NCBI GenBank assembly: GCA_949284175.1
Contig: CASDVE010000003.1
Location: 124,001 to 188,000, forward strand
Direction of reading: 5' to 3'
Origin: an uncultured Eubacteriales bacterium
GTDB taxonomy: Bacteria > Bacillota > Clostridia > Lachnospirales > Lachnospiraceae
DNA: 64,000 nt
Positions within the stretch are counted from its first letter, which is position 1, and each line of letters starts with the position of its first letter. This document shows positions 1-8,130 of this stretch, piece by piece. The position numbers and the translations under genes were made by a program. The notes under the pieces are model-generated. The model had not been told where the DNA came from and made no database searches. It saw only the letters and a list, made by a program, of their open reading frames with translations.

Positions 1-160
1 AATAGGCGGTTAGAGATGGTTCTGATTCAAGGATAGCATGATCCCCAGTGTCAATCAGTTGTAATGCCTGTTCATATTGCTTTTCTGATAATAGTTTGAT
101 AAAATCAGATGCAAAATTTTCAAATGTCGATAATTCTTCACCTGTTTCAATGTGTAACAT
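1..160 (-). CDS. Unrecognised protein, N-terminal 53 codons only
   Basis: This is the start of a gene that runs off the left edge. Reading the minus strand, an ATG at 160-158 follows a strong AGGAGG site about seven bases upstream, and the frame stays open to base 1. The visible protein begins MLHIETGEELSTFENF and is acidic and soluble-looking, with no signal peptide or membrane segment. I do not recognise the family from these 53 residues. The strong ribosome-binding site and coding-like composition are the reasons for calling it. Confidence 0.6.
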   Translation of the reverse strand, partial: MLHIETGEELSTFENFASDFIKLLSEKQYEQALQLIDTGDHAILESEPSLTAY

Positions 161-577
161 AATAAGTCCTCCTAAAGTTGTTCCATGATTTAAAATGTAT
201 TTCTCATGATTATCATGAAACAGTGATACGCTTGATATTTTTGTCATATGATGTGTGCATTTCATCATCATAAAGAAAGCATACATCATTCTAAAGAGTT
301 GTGTGTACCACGCTTCAATAATAACAGTTTCTGCCACTTGAAGATAGACTATAAAAAGTACAATTTTAAGAGTTTTTTCGCCAACTGCTGTCGAATTAAA
401 TCGAATTGATTTCATATAGAAAAGTTTAGAGTTAAAATCTGGAAGAGAAAAGATAAAAAATTATAAGAAAATAGAGGGAAATTGTAAGAAAAATCATATT
501 GATTTTCAGGATAAAAAGGCTTACCCTTAAGTTAAAAAGAGAACCATAAATGGTGGAAGGAAAGCAAAGGTGATCGT
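161..577. other. Intergenic region, 417 bases, with one short palindrome
   Basis: This gap lies between the divergent cut-off gene on the left and the plus-strand gene at 578, so it should hold promoters for both. I see no convincing -35/-10 pair. The one clear structure is a perfect inverted repeat at 204-218 (arms TCATGAT and ATCATGA around a single T), 44 bases upstream of the minus-strand ATG and therefore placed like an operator. The remainder is AT-rich with no open frame of note. Confidence 0.35.
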
Positions 578-853
578 ATGATATTTAGAAGCAAAAAAGA
601 AGCTATTTATAATTCTTGTGATCCAGAACAAATATCCTCTATTTTATATGAGTTACAAAAAGAAAAGATTACAACCTATGTAAAAAATAAAAATTTAGCA
701 TCCACTTCCATGATTTCTTTTGGGGGTGCTATGACAACAGAGCAGATGAAGGTGATCAAGCGGGTATTATATACAATATATGTAAGGGAAAAAGATGTAG
801 AATTTGCAAGATCCATTTTAACACAGTATAGAAATCGCATGGAACAACAATAG
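578..853 (+). CDS. Small DUF2007-like protein
   Basis: A 91-residue cytoplasmic protein with no membrane segment. Its layout (a residue-by-residue 'which copy do I read' fold with a C-terminal stretch VREKDVEFARSIL) resembles the small DUF2007 / putative signal-transducing protein family, where a similar stretch of the form V.eeD.e.Ar.iL closes the domain. The ATG at 578 follows GGAAGG/AAAGG at a usable distance. It appears to be a single-gene unit before yaaA. The family call is by eye and only moderately firm; no function is known for the family. Confidence 0.6.
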   Translation: MIFRSKKEAIYNSCDPEQISSILYELQKEKITTYVKNKNLASTSMISFGGAMTTEQMKVIKRVLYTIYVREKDVEFARSILTQYRNRMEQQ

Positions 854-991
854 TAGGATAGCTCCTTTGCTATTCGCATTTTGAATTGTAGATCGTATAT
901 GGCTCATACTGAATGAATGTGATAAAATAAAAAATAAGAAAAAGTCAAAAAGACTGAATGCAACATACAATAAAAGGAGAATATTTATAAT

Positions 992-1777
992 ATGAGAATT
1001 ATTATATCACCAGCCAAGACGATGAATGTGGATACGGACACCATGCCATCTGCTGGTACCCCACAGTTTTTGCAACAAACAGAGCAAATTTTATCCTATT
1101 TGCAATCATTAAGCTACGAACAATTAAAAGAACTGTGGAAGTGCAATGATACATTGGCACAATTAAATTTTGACCGTGTGCAAAAGATGGATCTTTATCG
1201 TGCTTATACACCAGCATTGCTTTCCTATGAAGGAATTCAATATCGGTATATGGCACCAGCAGTTTTTGAACAGGATCAGTGGAACTATATGGAAGAACAT
1301 TTACGTATTTTATCTGGGTTTTATGGAATGTTAAAGCCCTTTGATGGAATAACACCGTATCGTTTAGAGATGCAGGCAAAGGCTGAGGTGGATGGGAAAA
1401 AAGATCTATATCAATTTTGGGGAGATCGTCTTTATACACAGTTGAAAAAAGAAACGGATTGTATTTTGAATTTAGCATCCAAGGAATATTCAAAATGTAT
1501 TGAGAGCTATTTGAAAAGAGATCAGAAGACATTAGGAGAAGGAAAAGGGATTTTCTATGTTACCTGTGTATTTGGTGAAGAAAAAAATGGAAAGATTATT
1601 CAAAAAGCCACAATGGCAAAAATGGCAAGGGGAGAAATGGTACGCTTTCTTGCAGAAAATCAGATTGAGAAAGTGGAAGAAGTCAAACAGTTTGATCGTT
1701 TACAATATCGTTTTTCAGAAAAAGATTCTACAAAAGACTTGTATACATTTCTAAAAATAAAAGATGGCGAACAATAG
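992..1777 (+). CDS. yaaA: Peroxide stress protein YaaA (DUF328/UPF0246)
   Basis: A 261-residue protein, the usual family length, opening with the family's hallmark MRIIISPAKTMN. YaaA proteins lower free intracellular iron during hydrogen peroxide stress and bind DNA in E. coli, and the same role is plausible here. The segment SGFYGMLKPFDGITPYRLEM is the conserved central motif. The start ATG at 992 has an AAAAGGAG site about ten bases upstream. It is flanked by gaps on both sides and is probably transcribed alone. The family assignment is secure; the iron role is transferred from E. coli. Confidence 0.9.
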   Translation: MRIIISPAKTMNVDTDTMPSAGTPQFLQQTEQILSYLQSLSYEQLKELWKCNDTLAQLNFDRVQKMDLYRAYTPALLSYEGIQYRYMAPAVFEQDQWNYMEEHLRILSGFYGMLKPFDGITPYRLEMQAKAEVDGKKDLYQFWGDRLYTQLKKETDCILNLASKEYSKCIESYLKRDQKTLGEGKGIFYVTCVFGEEKNGKIIQKATMAKMARGEMVRFLAENQIEKVEEVKQFDRLQYRFSEKDSTKDLYTFLKIKDGEQ

Positions 1778-1932
1778 CTATCACAATGAAAGAAGAAGTG
1801 CTATACTATGGAAAGAGAGCACATGACAAATGGCGATAAGAAATACGCAAATAATAGAAAGGAGAGTATAAAAAATAAGAGGTCGTGTCAATAAAATGGA
1901 TGAAAAATTATGTAAAATAGGTGGAAAGAACA

Positions 1933-2808
1933 ATGAAAATTGAAAAAACAAAGGTGGATGTATGGAAAGAAGCCAAGCGAATTATTACAATTTTAATTGG
2001 TTCTCTGATTATAGCGATGAATATTAAAACTTTTGTTCGTGCTGGTGGGCTATTTCCGGGAGGCTTTACAGGGCTTACCATTTTAATTCAAAATATTGGA
2101 GCTCAGTATTTTAATATCACAATTCCATTCTCCATTGTCAATATTATCTTAAATGCTGTGCCAGCAATCGTTGCTTTTAAAACAATTGGGAAAAAGTTTA
2201 CAATATATTCTTGTATGGGAATTATTTGTACGAGTATTTTTACGGATATGATTCCGGAAGAACCCATTGTATATGATGTATTATTAATTTGTATTTTCGG
2301 TGGAATTATCAATGGATTTGCCATTAATATTTGTTTAAGGGCAGGAGCTTCCACTGGTGGAACAGACTTTATTGCAATTTTTGCATCTGAAAAATTGCAT
2401 TTGGATGCTTGGAACTATATTTTATGCGGAAATGCTATTATGCTTATGATTGCTGGGCTTTTATTTGGATGGAATCAAGCACTCTATTCTATTATTTTCC
2501 AATTCGCTTCCACACAGGTTGTACAAACTCTGCATAAGCATTATCGAAAGCATACATTCTTTATTATCACCAATTATCCAGAGGAAGTGTATGATGTGAT
2601 CTTGCACTGTACCAATCATGGAGCTACCATCTTTCAAGGAACGGGGTGCTATGATAATGAAACGAGATCCATGGTATATTCCGTTGTATCCAGTGATGAA
2701 GTAAAGCGTGTAAAAGAAGCGGTTCGTTTGGTAGACCCAACCGCATTTGTCAATGTGATTAAAACGGATCAGTTGGATGGACGTTTTTATCAAAGACCGA
2801 ATGAATAA
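1933..2808 (+). CDS. YitT family membrane protein (DUF161 + DUF2179)
   Basis: This 291-residue protein has about five or six membrane segments in the first 200 residues (glycine-rich, e.g. GGLFPGGFTGL and CLRAGASTGGTDFIA), then a soluble DUF2179 domain of about 80 residues with the typical GCYDNETRSMVYSVV strand. YitT proteins are widespread inner-membrane proteins of unknown transport role. I chose ATG 1933 because AGGTGG ends eight bases before it; a GTG at 1921 in the same frame lies on top of that site. The next gene begins 22 bases downstream, so the two probably share a transcript. Confidence 0.85.
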   Translation: MKIEKTKVDVWKEAKRIITILIGSLIIAMNIKTFVRAGGLFPGGFTGLTILIQNIGAQYFNITIPFSIVNIILNAVPAIVAFKTIGKKFTIYSCMGIICTSIFTDMIPEEPIVYDVLLICIFGGIINGFAINICLRAGASTGGTDFIAIFASEKLHLDAWNYILCGNAIMLMIAGLLFGWNQALYSIIFQFASTQVVQTLHKHYRKHTFFIITNYPEEVYDVILHCTNHGATIFQGTGCYDNETRSMVYSVVSSDEVKRVKEAVRLVDPTAFVNVIKTDQLDGRFYQRPNE

Positions 2809-2830
2809 CAGAATCGAAGGGGAAGTTAGT

Positions 2831-3292
2831 ATGAAACAAGGAATCATAGATAAGCGATTAATTGGTTTGGATATAGAAGTAAAGGATGGGGAAGAATTTC
2901 TGGATCAGATATCAGAACGCTTAATCGAGCTTGGATTCGTAAAAGATAGTTTTAAAGAGGCAATTAAAGAGAGGGAAAGAGAATATCCAACGGCTCTCCC
3001 AACAGAGCCATATGCTCTTGCCATTCCCCATGCGGATCCAGAACACGTAAAAAAGCCATTTATTGCTTTTACTCGATTAAAAAATCCAATTGCTTGGAAG
3101 GCAATGGGTATGAAGGATTTGGAAATACCCGTTTCTTTTCTCTTTGTACTCGGTTTCTTTGCAGAGGAAGACAATGTAGAACTACTACGTAGAATTCTTG
3201 AACAGTTTCAAGAAGAAGAATTTTTAGAACAGTTAAAAGAAATAACGGATGAAGAAGAGTGCATGAACTTATTTTGTCCTATATTTGAGTAA
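2831..3292 (+). CDS. PTS EIIA component, fructose/galactitol type (PTS_EIIA_2)
   Basis: A 153-residue stand-alone EIIA domain. The phosphoryl-accepting histidine is His67 in LAIPHADPEHV, the standard PHAD active site of the mannitol/fructose/galactitol class. No EIIB or EIIC gene is near, so it either serves a permease elsewhere or is regulatory (PtsN-like). ATG 2831 is chosen over an upstream in-frame ATG at 2777 because GGGGAAG precedes it at good spacing and because 2777 lies inside the yitT-family gene. It probably forms a two-gene unit with that gene. Confidence 0.85.
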   Translation: MKQGIIDKRLIGLDIEVKDGEEFLDQISERLIELGFVKDSFKEAIKEREREYPTALPTEPYALAIPHADPEHVKKPFIAFTRLKNPIAWKAMGMKDLEIPVSFLFVLGFFAEEDNVELLRRILEQFQEEEFLEQLKEITDEEECMNLFCPIFE

Positions 3293-3339
3293 GAAAGCAC
3301 GCAGGTTTCGCCTTTCAAAGGATGAAATAAGGGGTTTGC

Positions 3340-3368
3340 TTTACAATTGCTTATTGGGATGGTACAAT
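3340..3368 (+). promoter_or_regulatory. Sigma-A type promoter for degV
   Basis: A -35 box TTTACA (3340-3345) and a -10 box TACAAT (3363-3368) are separated by exactly 17 bases. Transcription would start near 3375, only about five bases before the in-frame ATG at 3380. That makes the downstream TTG at 3404, which has a proper Shine-Dalgarno site, the more likely start. Confidence 0.6.
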
Positions 3369-3403
3369 AGGGCATAGCAATGAGAAAAGGAAGGTACAAA
3401 ACG

Positions 3404-4273
3404 TTGAATCAAATTGCAATAGTAACAGATAGCAATAGTGGAATTACACAGGAACAGGCAAAAGAACTAGGAGTTTTTGTTGTGCCGATGCCTTTTGACA
3501 TTAATGGACAGACATATTTTGAAGATATTACATTGGGAAAAAAAGAATTTTATGAAAAATTAAGAGAAGGGGCAGAGATTGCCACCAGCCAACCTTCCAT
3601 AGATGATGTAATGAAACTTTGGGAAACGTTGTTACAAGAACACGATGAAATCGTGCATATTCCTATGTCAAGTGGACTGAGTGGTTCTTGTGAAACAGCC
3701 CTTGCATTTGCAAGGGAGTTTGATGGTAAAGTTCAAGTGATCAATAATCAAAGAATTTCGGTAACACAGCGTCAGTCTGTGCTTGATGCGGTGGAGCTTG
3801 TAAAAAGCGGGAAGACAGCAAAAGAAATTCGAGAAGTATTAGAAAAAGAAAAGATGGAGTCCAGCATTTATATCATGCTTGATACTTTAAAATATTTGAA
3901 AAAGGGTGGAAGAATTACAGCGGCAGCGGCGGCACTTGGAACGATTCTTCGATTAAAACCAGTTCTTCAAATACAAGGGGAGAAATTGGATGCCTTTGCA
4001 AAAGCTAGAACAGCAAAGCAGGCAAAAAGTATGATGATCAATGCGATAAAAAAAGATTTTGAAGAGCGTTTTTCTGCTTATGTGGCGGAGGGAAATATGG
4101 CACTTGCTATTGCTCATACCGACAATTTGGAAGCTGCTTTAGAATTTAAGAAAGAAGTGGAAGAAGAATTTAAAGGAATCGATATTTATGTGGACGAGCT
4201 GTCCTTAAGTGTATCCTGCCATATTGGACCAGGGGCATTAGCTCTTGCAACGGCAAAAAAGGTAAATGTATAA
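3404..4273 (+). CDS. DegV family fatty-acid-binding protein
   Basis: A 289-residue DegV protein. DegV (FakB-like) proteins bind a fatty acid in a deep cleft and in many Firmicutes present it to the kinase FakA, which is not in this window. The conserved opening IAIVTDSNSGI, the TSQPS segment and the SSGLSGS loop that contacts the lipid carboxylate are all present. I place the start at TTG 3404: AAGGAAGG lies nine bases upstream, the protein then begins MNQIAIVTDS as in most family members, and the promoter at 3340-3368 would leave the ATG at 3380 almost leaderless. Confidence 0.85.
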   Translation: MNQIAIVTDSNSGITQEQAKELGVFVVPMPFDINGQTYFEDITLGKKEFYEKLREGAEIATSQPSIDDVMKLWETLLQEHDEIVHIPMSSGLSGSCETALAFAREFDGKVQVINNQRISVTQRQSVLDAVELVKSGKTAKEIREVLEKEKMESSIYIMLDTLKYLKKGGRITAAAAALGTILRLKPVLQIQGEKLDAFAKARTAKQAKSMMINAIKKDFEERFSAYVAEGNMALAIAHTDNLEAALEFKKEVEEEFKGIDIYVDELSLSVSCHIGPGALALATAKKVNV

Positions 4274-4280
4274 CGAAAAA

Positions 4281-4313
4281 AGAGAAACTCAAAAATGAGT
4301 TTCTCTTTTTTTA
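4281..4313. terminator. Bidirectional intrinsic terminator between degV and pyc
   Basis: A perfect 10-base-pair stem (AGAGAAACTC at 4281-4290 with GAGTTTCTCT at 4297-4306) is followed by a run of T on the plus strand and preceded by a run of A, so it can stop transcripts from both sides. It ends degV and is also correctly placed to end the convergent pyc transcript. Confidence 0.85.
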
Positions 4314-4409
4314 TTTACGCGGAAGCAACGAGTCATGCAAGAGCATTTATGCTCTTATATGACGACTGCTCGCGAACGTGAGAAACTCGCATAGCGTGTT
4401 TCTCATCGT
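4309..4409. repeat. Two-hairpin dispersed element, copy 1
   Basis: From the T-run of the degV terminator to the stop codon of pyc there is a ~100-base element that recurs at 62225-62325. Over the 85-base core (4325-4409 against 62241-62325), with no gaps, I count about 65 identical bases. It folds as two hairpins. One is centred near 4351 (arms around ATGCAAGAGCAT and ATGCTCTTATAT). The second has arms TGAGAAAC and GTTTCTCA with CGC/GCG pairing inside. The right end overlaps the last codon and TGA stop of pyc. No terminal repeats of an insertion sequence or coding capacity are seen. Confidence 0.75.
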
Positions 4410-7400
4410 AACAGATCCTGTGTCTGAACTTGATCCCCTACTTTGACATAGATACAACCAATGGTTCCTGCTGATTTTGCAGTGATGGTTGTTTCCATCT
4501 TCATGGCTTCAATTGTGAGAAGTGGAGCGTTTTGTTCTACGGTATCTCCCTCTTTTACAAACACATTGGTAATGGTTCCTGGAAGTGGAGAACCGATATG
4601 AGCAGGATTTGTCTTATCAGCAATTAATTTTCTATCAACGTTGGCAGTTAAGTTTTTATCCTGAATGCGAATCTCACGAATAGTACCGTTAACCTCAAAG
4701 GTCAATGTGCGGAATCCGTTATCGTCTGGATCGGATTGGTCTACAAACTTAATAATGAGATCCTTACCGGATTCAATATTTAAGACTGTTTCTTCGCCCT
4801 TTCTAAGTCCATAGAAGAACACATGGCTATCAAGGCGAGAAACGTTATCATACATTTCAAAATGACGGCAATAGTCATCATATACCTTTGGATAAAGAGC
4901 ATAACTGATAGCTTTTTGACGAAGGATGTTTTTATCGGTAATTGATAAATTGTGGCGTTTGATTAAATCTTGTTCAATTGCTTCAAGATTTTCTGGTTCA
5001 AGAAGAGAACCAGGACGAACGCTAATGGCTTTTTTATCTTTTAATACGATTTTTTGAAGTTCTTCTGGGAATCCGCCATCTGGTTGACCAAGCATTCCAG
5101 AGAAATATTCAATCACAGAGTCTGGATAAGATAGATCTTTTCCTTCTGTCAAAATATTGTCCTTTGTAAGTCCGTTCTTCAGCATGAAGATAGCGAAGTC
5201 ACCAACCACTTTAGAAGATGGAGTTACTTTAATAATATTTCCAAGAAGTTCGTTTGCCTGTGCGTATAATTCTTTGATCTCTTCAAAACGATCTCCAGCA
5301 TTCATTTGTTCTGCTTGTGCCTGTAAGTTAGAATACTGTCCTCCAGGGATTTGATATTGGTAAATCTCTGTATTTGGAGTCTTCATATTGCTTTCATATG
5401 GTGCATATACTTTTCGAACATCTGCATAGTAATGGCTCAGTGCAGTTAGATCTTTTGCCTGTAATCCAGTATCTCGTTCAGAACCTTCTAAGGCTGCAAC
5501 AACAGCATTCATAGATGGATTACTTGTCAATGTACTCATAGATTCGATAGCTAAGTCCACAATATTAACCCCGGCTTCAGCTGCCATAAGAACTGTGCTA
5601 ACGCCATTTCCACAGGAATCATGTGTATGAAGATGGATTGGAATGTGAAGTTCTTTTTTGAGGGCGGAGAATAACTCTTTTGCAGAATATGGTTTTAAAA
5701 GTCCAGCCATATCTTTAATTGCAAAAATGTGACATCCAAGTTTTTCTAATTCTACCGCTTTTTTTACATAGTAATCAAGAGTATATTTTGTTTCGTTTGG
5801 ATTTAAAATATCTCCTGTATAACAGATGGCACCTTCTACAATTTTACCTGTTTCAAGAGCGGATTCAATTGGAAGTTTCATATTTTCAAGCCAGTTTAAG
5901 CTATCAAAAATACGGAATACATCAACGCCTTCTCTCGCTGACATGGCAATAAATTCTTTTACTACGTTGTCAGGATAGTTGCGGTATCCAACGGTGTTAG
6001 AAGCACGAAGTAACATTTGAATCAATGTATTTGGCATCATTTTTCTGAGCATACGAAGACGTTTCCATGGAGATTCCTTTAAGAAACGATAAGCAGTATC
6101 ATAAGTTGCACCACCCCATGCTTCAACAGAGAATCCATTTGCCATGATGGTGTTCGTTGCCTCAGCAGCACCATATAAATCTTTGGAACGCATACGAGTT
6201 GCTAATAGAGATTGTTGTGCATCACGCATGGTTGTGTCTGTTACATATAATTTTTTATCTTTTAAAATGCTCTGTGTGAAATCTTTTGCACCCATAGCGA
6301 GGAATTTATCTCTTGCACCTGTTAAGTGCTCTGGCTTATCGATGTTTGGGATGCGATATGCAGGGAACTCTGGTTTGTCATTTGGATGGATGTTCACCAT
6401 TTGATTTCCTAAAAATTCCAGTATTTTTGTTGCACGGTCTTGGCTCGCTTGTAATGTGAAGAGTTCTGGTGTTTCTTCAATAAAGGTTGTATAACAATTT
6501 CCTGATGCGAACTGTGGATGTGTTAACACATTAACTAAGAATGGAATATTTGTTTTAATACCACGGATTCTCGTTTCCTTTAAAGAACGAAGAGATTTGC
6601 GAATCGCTCCTTCAAAGGTTCTATCATGAGAAATGAGTTTTACAAGGAGGCTATCATAGTAAGGAGTGATAACCGCACCTGTACAAGCATTTCCTCCATC
6701 AAGGCGAAGACCATTTCCAGAAGCGGAACGATAGACTGTGATCTTACCTGTATCTGGTAAAAAGTTATTTGCAGGGTCTTCGGTTGTGACACGAGTCTGG
6801 ATGGAATACCCTTGAACAGTAACAGATTCCTGAGAAGGAAGGCTGATTGGGGATTCTTCTAGTCCATATCCTTGTGCAATTAAAATCTGAGATTGCACGA
6901 GGTCAACCCCTGTAATCATTTCGGTTACTGTATGTTCTACCTGAATACGAGGGTTCATTTCAATAAAATAAGGATTTCCTGCTGCATCAACAAGGAATTC
7001 TAATGTTCCTGCATTTTCATAGCCAACACCTTTGGCAAGTCGAACGGCACTTTCTAAAATAATTTCTCTTGTTTTTTCTGGAATAGAAAAAGCAGGTGCA
7101 TATTCTACGACTTTTTGATGACGGCGTTGTACGGAACAGTCACGATCAAAAAGGTGAACAACATTTCCATAAGAATCGGCTAAAATCTGCACTTCAATAT
7201 GTTTTGGATTTCTTAAATATTTTTCAATGAAGATCTGATCGTCACCGAAGGCTTTTCTTGATTCATCCCTTGCTTCGCGGAATTCTTTTTCCATTTGCTC
7301 TTTTGTATCAACGATACGCATACCACGACCGCCACCACCATTGGAGGCTTTTAACATAACAGGGTAGCCTACCATGTCGGCGATTTCAAGTGCTTCTTCT

Positions 7401-7846
7401 GTATTTTTTACAGGATGATCAACTCCTGGAATAATTGGAACTTCATATTGAATCGCCTGTTGTTTTGAACTAATTTTATCTCCCATTTTACGCATGATGG
7501 AGCTTTTTGGCCCGATGAATACGATTCCATTTTTGGCACAGGCGTCTGCAAAATCAGGATTTTCAGACAAGAAACCATAGCCAGGATGGATGGCATCCAC
7601 ATGATGTTGTTTTGCAATTTCAATGATGGTATCAATGTCTAAGTAAGCATCAATTGGACCTCTATCAAGACGAAGAGGGTAGGATTCATCCGCTTTTGTG
7701 CGGAAAGTTGCATATTTATCTTCTTTAGAATAAACACCAATGCAGGTGATTCCCAATTCGTTTAATGCACGAAAAACACGAATGGCAATTTCACCACGAT
7801 TAGCGACTAAAACTCTTTTAAATGGGCGATGAACGCGATTTGTCAT
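4403..7846 (-). CDS. pyc: Pyruvate carboxylase
   Basis: A 1147-residue single-chain pyruvate carboxylase, full length, which makes oxaloacetate from pyruvate, bicarbonate and ATP for anaplerosis. Domain order: biotin carboxylase (about 10-455, with VLVANRGEIAIRV and the ATP-grasp loop KASNGGGGRGM), carboxyltransferase of the HMGL type (from about 540, with TDTTMRDAQQSLL and the metal-site HLHTHD), and a C-terminal biotinyl domain with EAMKMET, the biotin lysine being about residue 1116. The start ATG has a modest GATGAGGT site. The stop codon lies inside the dispersed element at 4309-4409. Confidence 0.97.
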   Translation of the reverse strand: MTNRVHRPFKRVLVANRGEIAIRVFRALNELGITCIGVYSKEDKYATFRTKADESYPLRLDRGPIDAYLDIDTIIEIAKQHHVDAIHPGYGFLSENPDFADACAKNGIVFIGPKSSIMRKMGDKISSKQQAIQYEVPIIPGVDHPVKNTEEALEIADMVGYPVMLKASNGGGGRGMRIVDTKEQMEKEFREARDESRKAFGDDQIFIEKYLRNPKHIEVQILADSYGNVVHLFDRDCSVQRRHQKVVEYAPAFSIPEKTREIILESAVRLAKGVGYENAGTLEFLVDAAGNPYFIEMNPRIQVEHTVTEMITGVDLVQSQILIAQGYGLEESPISLPSQESVTVQGYSIQTRVTTEDPANNFLPDTGKITVYRSASGNGLRLDGGNACTGAVITPYYDSLLVKLISHDRTFEGAIRKSLRSLKETRIRGIKTNIPFLVNVLTHPQFASGNCYTTFIEETPELFTLQASQDRATKILEFLGNQMVNIHPNDKPEFPAYRIPNIDKPEHLTGARDKFLAMGAKDFTQSILKDKKLYVTDTTMRDAQQSLLATRMRSKDLYGAAEATNTIMANGFSVEAWGGATYDTAYRFLKESPWKRLRMLRKMMPNTLIQMLLRASNTVGYRNYPDNVVKEFIAMSAREGVDVFRIFDSLNWLENMKLPIESALETGKIVEGAICYTGDILNPNETKYTLDYYVKKAVELEKLGCHIFAIKDMAGLLKPYSAKELFSALKKELHIPIHLHTHDSCGNGVSTVLMAAEAGVNIVDLAIESMSTLTSNPSMNAVVAALEGSERDTGLQAKDLTALSHYYADVRKVYAPYESNMKTPNTEIYQYQIPGGQYSNLQAQAEQMNAGDRFEEIKELYAQANELLGNIIKVTPSSKVVGDFAIFMLKNGLTKDNILTEGKDLSYPDSVIEYFSGMLGQPDGGFPEELQKIVLKDKKAISVRPGSLLEPENLEAIEQDLIKRHNLSITDKNILRQKAISYALYPKVYDDYCRHFEMYDNVSRLDSHVFFYGLRKGEETVLNIESGKDLIIKFVDQSDPDDNGFRTLTFEVNGTIREIRIQDKNLTANVDRKLIADKTNPAHIGSPLPGTITNVFVKEGDTVEQNAPLLTIEAMKMETTITAKSAGTIGCIYVKVGDQVQTQDLLR

Positions 7847-7867
7847 ATATTATACCTCATCCTTTCT

Positions 7868-7918
7868 GTACCAAATGGTACGATTCATAAATTTGCGCCG
7901 AACAAGTGGCAAGGCGCA
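7868..7918 (-). promoter_or_regulatory. Structured leader of pyc: palindrome and hairpin
   Basis: Between the pyc promoter and start codon lie two inverted repeats. GTACCA and TGGTAC face each other across two bases (7868-7881), and TGCGCC (7894-7899) pairs with GGCGCA (7913-7918) around a 13-base loop. Both would be in the mRNA leader. They could be a repressor site and a stabilising or regulatory hairpin; there is no T-run, so it is not a terminator. I cannot name a regulator. Confidence 0.4.
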
Positions 7919-7937
7919 TTTCTTCTAAATTATAATT

Positions 7938-7966
7938 ATTATATCGAATTGATGTTTAAAATGCAA
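7938..7966 (-). promoter_or_regulatory. Sigma-A type promoter for pyc
   Basis: On the minus strand TTGCAT (7966-7961) and a perfect TATAAT (7943-7938) are spaced by 17 bases. The predicted transcript would begin near 7931 and carry a leader of about 85 bases before the pyc ATG. Confidence 0.7.
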
Positions 7967-8064
7967 GTCAATAATTTATAGATTTCAAAAATATCATAAT
8001 GAGTCGAAAAGGAATTGAGGAAATGAAATATATAGATAATGATAATTCAAAATTAAATATGTAG

Positions 8065-8115
8065 AAAAAGTGACAGTAGTATCTTATGAAAGTAAGGTTT
8101 TCATAGGATACTACT
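8065..8115 (-). terminator. Terminator of the LacI-family gene
   Basis: A long imperfect stem (8075-8090 with 8100-8115, 15 of 16 positions paired) lies just downstream of the regulator's stop codon. On the minus strand it is followed within six bases by a run of five T (8069-8065). Confidence 0.65.
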
Positions 8116-8130
8116 TTTAAGGAATTTTTA

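Noticed and set aside
204-218. TCATGAT-T-ATCATGA palindrome as a named operator
   Set aside because: It is perfect but short and AT-rich, with no recognised regulator or promoter nearby; it is only mentioned in the gap entry.
1002-1532. 176-codon frame opposite yaaA
   Set aside because: It lies antisense inside a certain gene, lacks a ribosome-binding site and shows no family features; it is a shadow of yaaA. Similar antisense frames elsewhere (e.g. opposite the fusion gene at 48908-49423) were dropped for the same reason.
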